Under the pieces are notes generated by a model. That model did not search any database and had not been told where the DNA came from. It saw nothing but the letters and a program-made list of their open reading frames with translations. A DNA stretch of 64,000 nucleotides from Actinomadura rifamycini DSM 43936 (GTDB lineage: Bacteria > Actinomycetota > Actinomycetes > Streptosporangiales > Streptosporangiaceae), in NCBI RefSeq assembly GCF_000425065.1, contig NZ_AULB01000021.1:62001-126000 (forward strand), written 5' to 3'. This document shows positions 32,078 through 41,118 of the stretch, one piece after another. The translations under genes and the position numbers were made by a program. Every line of letters starts with the position of its first letter. The first letter of the stretch is position 1.

Positions 32078-34582
32078 CTACTCCGTGGACAGCGACTCCA
32101 CGATGGACGCCTTCGCGGCGCGGCGCGCGGGCATGACGGCGGCGAGGACCCCCGCCACCGCGGCCAGCGCGATGAACCCGGCGATCTGCCCGTAGGGCAG
32201 CGCGAACACCGAGCTCTCGCCCATCGCCTCCGTCGCCGCCCAGCCGAACGCGATGCCGAGCACGACCCCGGTGAGCGCGCCGATCACCGCCATGACCAGC
32301 GCCTCGATCGACAGCATCCGGCGGAGCTGCCGCTTGGTGATGCCGAGGGCACGCAGCAGCGCCGACTCCCGGGTGCGCTCCACCACCGACAGCGTCAGCG
32401 TGTTCGCGATGCCGAACAGCGCGATGACGATCGCCAGGCCGAGCAGCCCGCCGAAGACCATCAGCATGCTGTTCACGGCGTCGCTCAGGGTGTCCTTGAA
32501 CTCCGCGACCGACATCACCCGGACGGTCGGGTACGGCTGCGCGGCGGCGTCGATCGCCTTGCGCGCGGCGTTCGGGTCCGTGCCGTCCGCCGTCTTCACC
32601 ATGATCGCCTTCGGGTCGCGCTCCGTGAAGTAGCGGTCGAAGTCCGCCTCGGGGACCAGGTACGCGCCGAACGCGGGCGTCTTGTGGAACCCGACGACCT
32701 CCACCTCGACGGTGCCCCGCTCCGTGGCGATCCGCGCGGTGTCGCCCACCGACAGCCCCGCGTCCTCGGCGGTGAACTCCTCCACCAGCGCCGTCCCCGG
32801 CCGCAGCGCCGACAGCGACCCCTCCGTGACGTTCGGCTTCAGCGTCGTCCCGAGCGCCGACGCGGTCGCCGTCGACACGACCAGGTCCGCGCCCTCGACC
32901 GTCGCCATCGTGTCCCGCAGCTCGATGACCTGCGCGAACTCCGGACGCTGCCGCAGTGCGCCGGCGAGCGCGTGCGGCACCCGGTCGTCCTCGCCGCCGA
33001 ACTGGGTGTTCACCTGGAACTCGACGGGGAACTGCTCCTCGATCTGCGCGACCGACGTCGCCTTACCGCTCGCCGCGACCACCGCGAACAGGCTCATCAG
33101 CCCGACCCCGACGGTCAGCGCGATCGTCGTCGTCGCCGTCCGGCGCGGCGCGCGCCGCGCGTTCTCGACCGCCAGCCGCCCCGGCACGCCCCCGGCCCGG
33201 GCCGGGAGCGCGCCCGCGAACCGGCCCAGCGGCCGCACCAGCGCGGGCATCGCCGCGATCACCCCGGCGAAGAACACCGCCCCGCCGAAGGCGACCGCGA
33301 ACATCGCCGTCTCGCCCTTCTCCATCACCAGCGACGCGTAACCGCCGACCGCCAGGCCCGCCCCCGCGAACAGGACGGCGAGCAGCGTCCGCACGACGCC
33401 CAGGCGGAACCGCCCGCTGCCCGGCTCCAGCTCCGCGCGCAGCGCCGTCACCGGCGAGACGCGCGTCGCGGCGCGGGCCGGCAGCAGCGCGGACGCCACC
33501 GTCACGACGACGCCGACCGCGAGGCCGACCACGACCGTCCGGACGGCCAGCGTCGGCGCCGCCACCGGGATCGATTCGTCGAACCGGTGCACCAGCGCGA
33601 GCAGCCCCCAGCCGAGCCCCAGCCCGGCGGCCAGGCCCAGCAGCGACCCGACGAAGCCCACGACCACCGACTCGGTCAGCACGCCGCCGAACACCTGCCG
33701 CCGCGTCGCGCCGACGCAGCGCAGCAGCGCCATCTCCCGCATCCGCTGCGCGATCAGGATCGAGAACGTGTTGTAGATGACGAGCGCCGAGACCAGCATC
33801 GCGACCATGCCGAACAGCAGCAACCCCGTCCGGATGATCTCGGTGTCGGCGCCCGCCTCCTCGGCCAGCCGCGCCCCCAGCTCCTCGCCGGTGAGCACCT
33901 CGTACCCGCCGCCGACGGCCGCCGCGACCGCGGCCTCGTCCGCGCCGAGGACGTCCAGCTCCTCGTACGCCTTCTCGCCCGTCATCCGCAGCGCCGTCGC
34001 GGTGTCGAACCCGACCGCGCCCCGGTAGCTCGCCTCCTGGTCGATGCCGAAGTCGACCAGGCCCACGACGGTGAACCGGTGCGGCCGGTTCCGCCCGTCC
34101 AGCACCGTCGCCGCCTCGCCGACCTCGAAGCCCTCCCGCTCGGCCAGGCCCGTGTGGACGACCACCTCGCCGCCGCCGCGCGGGGCGCGCCCCTCGTCGA
34201 CCGTGTACCGCAGCAGGTTCCCGGACGGCACCGACAGCGCCACCGTCGGCATGTCGCCGACCGCCTTGCCGTCCTTGCCGACCAGCGCCGCGCCGCCCCG
34301 CACCAGCCCGTCGGCGTCCGTCACCCCCGGGACCGCCCGCACCTTCTCGAGCACGTCCCGCGGGATGCCGTCCGCGCCCTCGGCGCCCGCGCCGTCGCCC
34401 GGCAGGACCGCGACGTCGATCTTCCCGGCCGACTTCGCGAACGTCTGCCCGAACGCCTTGTCGACCGTGTCCGTCAGGACGAACGTCCCGGCGATGAACC
34501 CGACCCCGAGGGTGATCGCGACGGCCGTCAGCAGCAGCCGCAGCTTGTGGGCCCGCAGGCCCGCCAGCGTCGTCTTCAGCAT
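32078..34582 (-). CDS. MacB/FtsX-type ABC transporter permease
   Basis: The protein has 834 residues. It has two FtsX repeats, each a three- to four-helix bundle around large extracellular domains: an N-terminal helix at AHKLRLLLTAVAITLGVGF, an FtsX bundle at 260-420 (MVAMLVSALVIYNTFSILIAQRMREMALLRCVGA as two pieces), a central region, and a final bundle at 720-830 (GIANTLTLSVVERTRESALLRALG). This is the large two-FtsX permease type common in actinomycetes, thought to export lipids, peptides or drugs. Its ATG overlaps the stop of its ATPase by one base. The open frame running upstream of the ATG is antisense shadow. Confidence 0.92.
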   Translation of the reverse strand: MLKTTLAGLRAHKLRLLLTAVAITLGVGFIAGTFVLTDTVDKAFGQTFAKSAGKIDVAVLPGDGAGAEGADGIPRDVLEKVRAVPGVTDADGLVRGGAALVGKDGKAVGDMPTVALSVPSGNLLRYTVDEGRAPRGGGEVVVHTGLAEREGFEVGEAATVLDGRNRPHRFTVVGLVDFGIDQEASYRGAVGFDTATALRMTGEKAYEELDVLGADEAAVAAAVGGGYEVLTGEELGARLAEEAGADTEIIRTGLLLFGMVAMLVSALVIYNTFSILIAQRMREMALLRCVGATRRQVFGGVLTESVVVGFVGSLLGLAAGLGLGWGLLALVHRFDESIPVAAPTLAVRTVVVGLAVGVVVTVASALLPARAATRVSPVTALRAELEPGSGRFRLGVVRTLLAVLFAGAGLAVGGYASLVMEKGETAMFAVAFGGAVFFAGVIAAMPALVRPLGRFAGALPARAGGVPGRLAVENARRAPRRTATTTIALTVGVGLMSLFAVVAASGKATSVAQIEEQFPVEFQVNTQFGGEDDRVPHALAGALRQRPEFAQVIELRDTMATVEGADLVVSTATASALGTTLKPNVTEGSLSALRPGTALVEEFTAEDAGLSVGDTARIATERGTVEVEVVGFHKTPAFGAYLVPEADFDRYFTERDPKAIMVKTADGTDPNAARKAIDAAAQPYPTVRVMSVAEFKDTLSDAVNSMLMVFGGLLGLAIVIALFGIANTLTLSVVERTRESALLRALGITKRQLRRMLSIEALVMAVIGALTGVVLGIAFGWAATEAMGESSVFALPYGQIAGFIALAAVAGVLAAVMPARRAAKASIVESLSTE

Positions 34583-35355
34583 CAGGCCCCCAGGTTCTTC
34601 AGCCGGTCCAGCACCGTCTCGGGCGTCGGGCCGTGGATCTCGCTCACGATCTCGCCGTCCCGCAGGAACACCACCCGGTCCGCGTACGAGGCCGCCACCG
34701 GGTCGTGCGTCACCATGACGATCGTCTGGCCCATCTCCCGGACGGACGAGCGCAGGAACTCCAGCACCTCCGCGCCCGCACGGGAGTCGAGGTTGCCCGT
34801 CGGCTCGTCCGCGAAGATGACCTCGGGACGGGCGACGAGGGCGCGCGCGCACGCCACCCGCTGCTGCTGGCCGCCCGACAGCTCGTTCGGGCGGTGCCCC
34901 AGCCGGTCCCGCAGGCCGACGACGTCCACGACCTGGTCGAACCACTGCCGGTCCGGCTTGCGGCCCGCGAGGTCCATCGGCAGCAGGATGTTCTGCTCGG
35001 CGGTGAGCGTCGGCAGCAGGTTGAACGCCTGGAAGACGAACCCGACGCGCTCCCGCCGCAGCATCGTCAGCTGCCGGTCGCTCATCCCGGTGATCTCCGC
35101 GTCCCCGAGGGTGATCCGCCCACCGCTCACCGTGTCGAGCCCCGCCAGGCAGTGCATCAGCGTCGACTTCCCGGACCCGGACGGGCCCATGATCGCGGTG
35201 AACGCGCCGCGCGCGAACCCGACGCTGACGCCGCGCAGCGCGTGGACGGCCGCGTCACCGGAGCCGTACACCTTCGACACCTCCGCGGCGACGACGGCCG
35301 GCGGTGCGGCGGCGGCGGGAGATCCTCCGGCGGGGCCGGTGAACGTGCTGGTCAC
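34582..35355 (-). CDS. MacB-type ABC transporter ATP-binding protein
   Basis: The protein has 257 residues. It has Walker A GPSGSGKSTLMHCLAGLD, the Q-loop VFQAFNLLP, the signature ELSGGQQQRVACARAL, Walker B VIFADEPTGNLDS and the switch VMVTHDP. These are the LolD/MacB signatures. The GTG start follows AAGGAG by six bases. It forms a transporter with the downstream permease. A perfect 20-bp palindrome lies about 116 bp upstream, a candidate operator for the nearby two-component system. Confidence 0.94.
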   Translation of the reverse strand: MTSTFTGPAGGSPAAAAPPAVVAAEVSKVYGSGDAAVHALRGVSVGFARGAFTAIMGPSGSGKSTLMHCLAGLDTVSGGRITLGDAEITGMSDRQLTMLRRERVGFVFQAFNLLPTLTAEQNILLPMDLAGRKPDRQWFDQVVDVVGLRDRLGHRPNELSGGQQQRVACARALVARPEVIFADEPTGNLDSRAGAEVLEFLRSSVREMGQTIVMVTHDPVAASYADRVVFLRDGEIVSEIHGPTPETVLDRLKNLGA

Positions 35356-35470
35356 GGTGACTCCTTCATGGACGGCTACGACCGTCCACCACGCTAGGAA
35401 TCCGCGCCGCCCCTGCCATCGCCCGCACGGCCACGGTCCGCATCGGCATCGAGGCTGCCTCCGGGCGCCG

Positions 35471-35490
35471 CGTACGACTTGAGTCGTACG
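35471..35490. promoter_or_regulatory. Perfect 9-2-9 palindrome, probable operator of the ABC exporter
   Basis: CGTACGACTTGAGTCGTACG is a perfect inverted repeat about 116 bp upstream of the exporter ATPase start. A further half-site AGTCGT lies 15-25 bp away (35500 region). AGTCGT-type inverted repeats are plausible NarL-family response-regulator sites; a NarL system is encoded 0.5 kb away. Confidence 0.55.
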
Positions 35491-35537
35491 TCCGGGTCAG
35501 TCGTCCCGCCGACCCGCGGGCCCCGCCGGGGCAAGAC

Positions 35538-35573
35538 GAACGCCGGCGGCCCCTCGCGGAGCCGCCGGCGTTC
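35538..35573 (-). terminator. Hairpin terminator of the chaplin-like gene
   Basis: A 13-bp perfect stem (GAACGCCGGCGGC and its complement) with a ten-base loop begins 21 bp after the chaplin-like stop codon. There is no long U-tract. Confidence 0.65.
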
Positions 35574-35593
35574 GGCGTTCGGTGGGTCGACGA

Positions 35594-35866
35594 TCAGTCG
35601 AACTCGACCTCCGCGCCGCCCTCGCAGCCGGCGCCGGCGACGCCGATGACCGCGACCGCGTTGCCGCAGACGTTGACCGGGACCGAGATCGGGGCGATGA
35701 CCTGGTTGCCCCCGAGGATGCTGAAGTTCCCGCTGGTCTTGTTGCCCGAGAACGGGCCGTCGTGCCCGTTGCCGTGGCCCCCCGCGAAGGCGGCGGGGGC
35801 GGTGGCGAGGGCCGAGGCGGTGATGGCGAAGCCGAGAACACCGGTGGCGGCGAGCTTCTTGAGCAC
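35594..35866 (-). CDS. Chaplin-like small secreted protein
   Basis: The precursor has 90 residues. A signal peptide (MLKKLAATGVLGFAITASAL, cleavage probably after APAAFA near residue 28) precedes a Gly/His-rich stretch and one chaplin domain (SGNFSILGGNQVIAPISVPV followed by VCGNAVAVIGVAGAGC) with two cysteines. Chaplins are surface-active amyloid proteins that coat aerial hyphae of streptomycetes. The GTG at 35866, six bases after GGGAGGA, is preferred to an ATG 12 bases further upstream. It is a short-chaplin type without a cell-wall anchor. It is a single gene downstream of the two-component system. Confidence 0.82.
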   Translation of the reverse strand: MLKKLAATGVLGFAITASALATAPAAFAGGHGNGHDGPFSGNKTSGNFSILGGNQVIAPISVPVNVCGNAVAVIGVAGAGCEGGAEVEFD

Positions 35867-36026
35867 GTGAGTCCTCCCGTACATGGGCTTTATGGGCCCG
35901 AGGTGACATTGCCCGACGCAGTCCGCGAAGACGACGTCGCGTACGGTAGTTACCCAGCTACTTTCAGGTAAGCCAACCGAAAGGGGCACGACGAAGGCAA
36001 AAAGTCACCTTAGGGTGATCAATCCG

Positions 36027-36719
36027 TTACAGCGCGTCGCCACTTTGGCCGCTTTTCACCAGACCTGTCTCATAGGCGAAGACCACCGCCTGGACGCGAT
36101 CCCGCAGGTCGAGCTTTGTCAGAATGCGCCCCATATGCGTCTTCACCGTCGCCTCCGACACGTAGAGCCGCCCCGCGATCTCCGCGTTCGACATCCCGCG
36201 CGCGACGAGCCGCAGCACCTCCCCCTCCCGCTCGGTCAGGCTCTCCAGCGCCCCGCCCGCCGCCGCCCGCTCGGCGTCCGGCAGATGCACCGCGAACCGG
36301 TCCAGCAGCCGCTTCGTCGTGCTCGGCGCCACCACCGCGTCCCCCGAGTGCACCGCCTTGATCGCCTCGATCAGGTGCGCCGGCCCCGCGTCCTTCAGCA
36401 GGAACCCGCCCGCCCCCGCCTTGATCGCCGCGAACGCGTACTCGTCCAGGTCGAACGTGGTCAGGATGACGACCTTCGGCCGCTCCCCCGCCGCCACGAT
36501 CCGGCGGGTCGCCTCGATCCCGTCCATCCGCGGCATCCGGACGTCCATCAGCACCACGTCCGCCCGCGTCGCCCGCAGCAGCTCCAGCGCCCGGAGGCCG
36601 TCACCGGCCTCCCCCACCACCTCGATGTCCGGCTGCGCGTCGAGCACCATCGCGAACCCCGTCCGCACCAGCTCCTGGTCGTCCACCAGCACGACCCGGA
36701 TCGGCTCGTCCTCACCCAT
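36027..36719 (-). CDS. NarL/FixJ-family response regulator
   Basis: The protein has 230 residues. The receiver domain has acidic DD in VVLVDDQELV, phosphoacceptor Asp59 in VVLMDVRMPRMDG, VILTTFDLDEY and FLLKDAG. The LuxR HTH is LTEREGEVLRLVARGMSNAE followed by YVSEATVKTHMGRILTKLDL. It overlaps the kinase gene by eight bases. The likely target is the MacB-type exporter 0.7 kb downstream, whose upstream region carries a perfect palindrome. Confidence 0.93.
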   Translation of the reverse strand: MGEDEPIRVVLVDDQELVRTGFAMVLDAQPDIEVVGEAGDGLRALELLRATRADVVLMDVRMPRMDGIEATRRIVAAGERPKVVILTTFDLDEYAFAAIKAGAGGFLLKDAGPAHLIEAIKAVHSGDAVVAPSTTKRLLDRFAVHLPDAERAAAGGALESLTEREGEVLRLVARGMSNAEIAGRLYVSEATVKTHMGRILTKLDLRDRVQAVVFAYETGLVKSGQSGDAL

Positions 36720-37905
36720 TCCGGATACTCCTCTCGGCCGCTTCGTCCTCGCCGGTGGGGATCCGGGCCAGCACCCCGAAACCGCCGCCCGCCCGGGGCT
36801 CCGCCCGGACCGTGCCGCCGTACACCGCCGCGCGCTCCCGCATCCCGACCAGGCCGTGCCCCCGGCCGTCGCCGCCGGACGCCGCCGCGCCGCGGCCGTC
36901 GTCCTCCACCCGGACCTCCACCGCGTCCCCGCCGAACCGCAACCGCACCGACGCCGACGCCCGCGGCCCACCGTGCTTGAGGGTATTGGTCAGCGCCTCC
37001 TGGACGATCCGGAAGACCGTCAGCTGCCGCCCCTGCGACAGCTCCGGCGGCGCCCCCTCCACCTCGAACGTCACCGGCAGCCCCGACGCGCGCACCTGCC
37101 CCACCAGGTCGTCGAGCTCCGCCACCCCCGGCTGCGGCGCGTACGCCCCCGCGTCGTCGTCCTCCCGCAGCACCCCCAGCAGCCGCCGCATCTCGCCCAG
37201 CGCGTACCGCCCGGTCGTGGAGATCGCCTCCAGCGCCTGCCGGGCCCGCCCCACGTCGTGCTCGATCGCGTAGGACGCGCCGTCCGCCTGCACCACGATC
37301 ACGCTGACGTTGTGCGCCACGACGTCGTGCAGCTCCCGCGCGATGCTGGCCCGCTCCGCGGCCATCGCCATCCGCACCTCCGCGTCCCGCTCCCGCTCCA
37401 GCCGCTCCGCCCGCTCCTCCAGCGACCGCAGGTACGCCCGCCGCGTCCGCATGTGCAGCCCGAGCAGCCACACCCCCGCCGTCACCACCGTCAGCATCAC
37501 GAACGAGTACCGGGCGTCGGCGCCGCCGCTCGGATACCGGTACGTCGCCATCACCGCGCCGACCTCCACGACCAGCGCCGCCGCCACCCCCCACCGCAGC
37601 GAGAACCCCGCCGTCACCGTGTACAGCCCCATCAGCACCGCGATGTCGGCGGGCAGCGGAGTGATGCCCACCGCGCACTGCAAGCCCGCCACCAGCGCGA
37701 CCACGGCGAACACCGCCCGCGGGTGGGTCCGCCGCAGCACCAGCGGCACCAGCAGCGCGAACGTCACCGCGGCGTACTGGACGGGGGGCACGCCGTACGA
37801 CCCGCTCAGCAGCCCCGGCAGCGCCAGGAACGCCACGGGCGCCGCCAGGAACGCGTCGACCAGCGGCGTCTTGCCCCGGAGCCAGTCCCACATCCTCCCG
37901 ACCAT
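36712..37905 (-). CDS. Sensor histidine kinase (HisKA_3)
   Basis: The protein has 397 residues. Residues 15-155 carry about five membrane helices, then a coiled coil (RAYLRSLEERAERLERERDA), the dimerisation/phosphoacceptor box SIARELHDVVAHNVSVIVVQ with His193, an N-box FRIVQEALTNTLKHG, and the ATP-lid glycine box GHGLVGMRERAAVYGGTV. This is the classic actinomycete NarL-partner kinase without an extracellular sensor domain. The first gene of a two-gene operon with the regulator; the MidA-like gene diverges 110 bp upstream. Confidence 0.93.
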   Translation of the reverse strand: MVGRMWDWLRGKTPLVDAFLAAPVAFLALPGLLSGSYGVPPVQYAAVTFALLVPLVLRRTHPRAVFAVVALVAGLQCAVGITPLPADIAVLMGLYTVTAGFSLRWGVAAALVVEVGAVMATYRYPSGGADARYSFVMLTVVTAGVWLLGLHMRTRRAYLRSLEERAERLERERDAEVRMAMAAERASIARELHDVVAHNVSVIVVQADGASYAIEHDVGRARQALEAISTTGRYALGEMRRLLGVLREDDDAGAYAPQPGVAELDDLVGQVRASGLPVTFEVEGAPPELSQGRQLTVFRIVQEALTNTLKHGGPRASASVRLRFGGDAVEVRVEDDGRGAAASGGDGRGHGLVGMRERAAVYGGTVRAEPRAGGGFGVLARIPTGEDEAAERSIRNG

Positions 37906-38015
37906 GCGGACAGGCTACGTATCGCCTGGTACGCCCCGGATCAGCCGCAAGTCGGACGGCGCTCCGCCGCGAGGATGGTCCGCCCGGGGCCGCCGCCCAC
38001 GGTAACGTCGCACAC

Positions 38016-39026
38016 GTGTTGGTCACCGAGTGGCTGCCCTGGCGCACCGCGATGGAGCGGGCCCTGTACGGGGAGCGGGGCTTCTACCGGCGCGAGCGCC
38101 CCGCCGACCACTTCCGCACCTCCGTGCACGCCTCCCCCCGCTTCGCCGCCGCCGTCGCCCGGCTGCTCACCGACGTCGACGCGTCCCTCGGCCGCCCGTC
38201 CCGCCTCGACCTCGTCGACATCGGCGCGGGCTCCGGCGCCCTCCTCACGAACGTCCGCGACCACGCCGCCCCCGACCTCCGCGACCGCCTGCACCTCACC
38301 GCCGTCGAGATCGCCCCGCGGCCCCCGGACCTCCCCGGCGTGACGTGGCGCCCCGACCTCCCCGCGTCCTTCACCGGCCTCGCGATCGCCAACGAGTGGC
38401 TCGACAACGTCCCCCTCGACGTCGTCGAGCGCACCCCGGACGGCGTCCGCACGATGCTCGTCGACCCCGCCAGCGGCGCCGAACGCCCCGGGCCCGAGCC
38501 GTCCGCCGAGGACCGCGCATGGCTCGACCGCTGGTGGCCGCTGGCCGAACCGGGCGACCGCGCCGAGGTCGGCCGCCCCCGCTGCGCCGCCTGGGGCACC
38601 GTCGTCCGCCGCCTGTCCCGCGGCCTCGCGATCGCGGTCGACTACGCCCACACCCGCACCTCCCGGCCCCCGTACGGCACCCTCGCCGGGTACCGCGACG
38701 GGTCCACCGTCCCCGCCGTCCCCGACGGCTCCTGCGACGTCACCGCGCACGTCGCCCTCGACGCCTGCGCCGTCGAGGGCGAGCGCGCGGGCGCCACCGC
38801 GACCGTCCTCACCACCCAGCGCACCGCCCTGCGCGCCCTCGGCCTCACCGGCGCCCGCCCCCCGCTCGACCTCGCCCACCGCGACCCGCGCGCCTACGTC
38901 GCCGCCCTCTGCCACGCCGGCGAGGACGCCGAACTGACCGACCCGTCCGGCCTCGGCGGCTTCACCTGGCTGGCCCAGTCGAAGCACATCCCCGTCCCCA
39001 CCCTCCTCACCACCCCACCCCGCTGA
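38016..39026 (+). CDS. MidA/NDUFAF7-family SAM-dependent methyltransferase
   Basis: The protein has 336 residues. It has the SAM-binding motif LDLVDIGAGSGALLTNV, the acidic loop TAVEIAPRPPDL, and the family-specific AIANEWLDNVPLDVVE and IAVDYAHT blocks. MidA (DUF185) proteins include human NDUFAF7, which dimethylates an arginine of the complex I subunit NDUFS2/NuoD. A NuoD homologue is encoded 8.6 kb away at 47631 and keeps that arginine. The start codon has no strong Shine-Dalgarno. The gene end is followed by a degenerate 110-bp tandem repeat array. Confidence 0.85.
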   Translation: MLVTEWLPWRTAMERALYGERGFYRRERPADHFRTSVHASPRFAAAVARLLTDVDASLGRPSRLDLVDIGAGSGALLTNVRDHAAPDLRDRLHLTAVEIAPRPPDLPGVTWRPDLPASFTGLAIANEWLDNVPLDVVERTPDGVRTMLVDPASGAERPGPEPSAEDRAWLDRWWPLAEPGDRAEVGRPRCAAWGTVVRRLSRGLAIAVDYAHTRTSRPPYGTLAGYRDGSTVPAVPDGSCDVTAHVALDACAVEGERAGATATVLTTQRTALRALGLTGARPPLDLAHRDPRAYVAALCHAGEDAELTDPSGLGGFTWLAQSKHIPVPTLLTTPPR

Positions 39027-39059
39027 CCCGCACGCTCCGCGCGAAACGGCAGCGACCGC

Positions 39060-39455
39060 GACCGCCAGCCCCGCACCACAAGCCCACACACACTGCCCAG
39101 CAGACGGCCGGGGGCGTCAGTTGTGGTGGAGAGGCGGCCGAGACGAGCGACCCGGCCAGTACCGACAGCCGAGGCCGAGTCGCGCACCACAAGAGCACAC
39201 GCGATACGCAGCGAACAGCCGGGGCCGCCAGCCGCAGTCGAGGGTGTTGCGGCGAGCGGCCCGGCCGGCGCCGACGGCCGAGGGGTCAGTTCCGCACCAC
39301 AAAGCACACACGATGCACAGCGGACAACCCCGAGCCGTCAGCCGTGGTCGAGCTGCTGAGGCGAGCCGCCCGGCCCATACCAACGGCCAGGGCCGCCAGT
39401 CGCGGTCGAGGGTGTTGCGGTGGGCGGCCCGGCCGGGGGCGTCAGTTGTGGTGGA
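39060..39455. repeat. Degenerate ~110-bp tandem repeat array
   Basis: Units beginning GCACCACAAG start at 39073, 39184 and 39294, followed by a partial fourth copy (the GTCGAGGGTGTTGCGG block near 39403). Each unit contains a GCCGTCAG/GTCAGTTGTGG block like the sequence over the 3' end of the sigma gene at 39439-39455. Copies differ at roughly a fifth to a third of positions. It fills the gap between two convergent genes, and no protein is supported. Confidence 0.75.
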
Positions 39456-40599
39456 GGGTGTTGAGGCGGGCGGCTTGGCGGGTCAGGTGGTCGCGTTCGG
39501 CCAGGTTGGGCGCCTTGCGGGCCGCCTCGGCGTACAGGCGGGCGGCCGTCGCCGGGTCGCCGTCGCGCTCGTGGAGGTACGCCGCCACGGCGGTGTGGCG
39601 GGGCAGAGAGTCGTCCAGCGCGGCGAGCGCCGCCAGCCCGGCGCGGGGACCGTCGGCCTCGCCGACCGCCACCGCGCGGTTGAGCCGGACGACCGGGCTG
39701 CCGGTCAGCCGCACCAGTTCGTCGTACCACTCGACGATCTGCACCCAGTCGGTCTCCTCCGCGGTGAGCGCGTCGGCGTGGAGCGCCGCGATCGCGGCCT
39801 GGGCCTGGAACTCGCCGAGCCGGTCGCGGGCCAGGGCGGCCTGCAAGATGTCGATGCCCTCGGCGATGGCGGCCGTGTCCCAGCGGCGGCGGTCCTGCTC
39901 GGCGAGCGGCACCAGCCCGCCGTCGGGCGCGGTCCGGGCGGCGCGGCGGGCGTGGTGGAGCAGCATCAGCGCGAGCAGCCCCGCCACCTCCGGATGGTCG
40001 ATGGCGGCGGCGAGCTGCCGGGTCAGCCGGATGGCCTCGGCGGCCAGGTCGACGTCGCCGGAGTACCCCTCGTTGAAGACCAGGTAGAGGACGCGCAGCA
40101 CGGTGGCGACGTCGCCGGGCCGGTCGAACCGGACGCCGGAGACGGTCCGCTTCGCCCGGCTGATGCGCTGCGCCATGGTCGCCTCGGGCACCAGGTACGC
40201 CCGGGCGATCTGGCGGGTGGTCAGCCCGCCGACGGCGCGCAGCGTGAGCGCGACCGCCGACGCGGGCGTCAGCGACGGGTGGGCGCACAGGAAGTAGAGC
40301 CGCAGCGTGTCGTCCACCTCGGACGCGGACCCCGGCGCCGGCTCCTCCTCGAGGAGGTCCTCGCGGCGGCGGCGGGCGGCGTCCGCCCGCGCCGCGTCGA
40401 GGAACCGGCGCCAGGCCACGGTGACCAGCCAGCCCTTCGGGTCGCGCGGCGGGTCGTCCGGCCAGACGCGCAGCGCCTCGACCAGCGCGTCCTGCACGGC
40501 GTCCTCGGCCGCCGCGAAGTCGGCTCCGCGGCGGACGAGGATCCCGAGGACGTTCGGCGTGAGGCCGCGGAGGAGGACCTCGTCGACCGGAGCGTTCAT
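39442..40599 (-). CDS. ECF42-type RNA polymerase sigma factor (DUF6596)
   Basis: The protein has 385 residues. Sigma-70 region 2 (residues about 20-80, DAVQDALVEALRVWPDDPPRDPKGWLVTVA in two pieces) and region 4 (LTLRAVGGLTTRQIARAYLV, EATMAQRISRAKRTV) are followed by a 200-residue C-terminal TPR-like extension with DUF6596 (YLVFNEGYSGDVDLAAEAIRL, GEFQAQAAIAALHADA, SPVVRLNRAVAVGEADGP). This architecture plus a preceding YCII/DGPF gene defines group ECF42. The stop and start codons of the pair overlap (ATGA). ECF42 proteins lack a classical anti-sigma factor; the extension is thought to control them. Confidence 0.92.
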   Translation of the reverse strand: MNAPVDEVLLRGLTPNVLGILVRRGADFAAAEDAVQDALVEALRVWPDDPPRDPKGWLVTVAWRRFLDAARADAARRRREDLLEEEPAPGSASEVDDTLRLYFLCAHPSLTPASAVALTLRAVGGLTTRQIARAYLVPEATMAQRISRAKRTVSGVRFDRPGDVATVLRVLYLVFNEGYSGDVDLAAEAIRLTRQLAAAIDHPEVAGLLALMLLHHARRAARTAPDGGLVPLAEQDRRRWDTAAIAEGIDILQAALARDRLGEFQAQAAIAALHADALTAEETDWVQIVEWYDELVRLTGSPVVRLNRAVAVGEADGPRAGLAALAALDDSLPRHTAVAAYLHERDGDPATAARLYAEAARKAPNLAERDHLTRQAARLNTLHHN

Positions 40600-41003
40600 T
40601 CCGTGATCGTGGGCGCCTCGCCCAGGAACGGGCGCACCTCGAGCCACTCGTGGATCGGCTTCCCGCCCGCCCCGGGCGCCGCCGACAGCTCCCCGGCCAG
40701 CTCGACGGCGCGCTCGTACCCGTCGACGTCGATCACCATCCAGCCGGCGATGAGGTCCTTCGTCTCGGCGAACGGGCCGTCGGTGACCGGCGGGCGCCCC
40801 TCGCCGTCGTAGCGGACCCACGTCCCCTCGGGCGCGAGCGCCTGGCTGTCGACGTACTCGCCGGTCTCCTCGAGCCGGGCCGCGAAGTCGTTCATGTACT
40901 GCACGTGCGCCGAGATCTCCTCCGGCGTCCACCGGTCCATCGGCGCGTCGTTCACCGCGGCCGGGGCGCCTCGGTAGTGCTTCAGCAGCAGGTACTTGGC
41001 CAT
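40596..41003 (-). CDS. YCII-like (DGPF) protein, partner of the ECF42 sigma factor
   Basis: The protein has 135 residues. It is a single YCII-related ferredoxin-like domain with the namesake motif VTDGPFAETKDLIAGWMVI and the N-terminal MAKYLLLKHYRG. The ATG at 41003 follows GAGGAGAA at seven bases, so an upstream in-frame ATG is rejected. DGPF proteins are constant companions of ECF42 sigma factors; their molecular job is unclear. Confidence 0.92.
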   Translation of the reverse strand: MAKYLLLKHYRGAPAAVNDAPMDRWTPEEISAHVQYMNDFAARLEETGEYVDSQALAPEGTWVRYDGEGRPPVTDGPFAETKDLIAGWMVIDVDGYERAVELAGELSAAPGAGGKPIHEWLEVRPFLGEAPTITE

Positions 41004-41118
41004 CGCTTCTCCTCGATGCTCGTACGACCCATCTTGGTCGCGCTCACCCCTGGGACGAAGCCGTCCCCTCGTTCTCGACATCACCACCGAAAGTTTTTTG
41101 TTCGCCGGGTGGGGCGGG

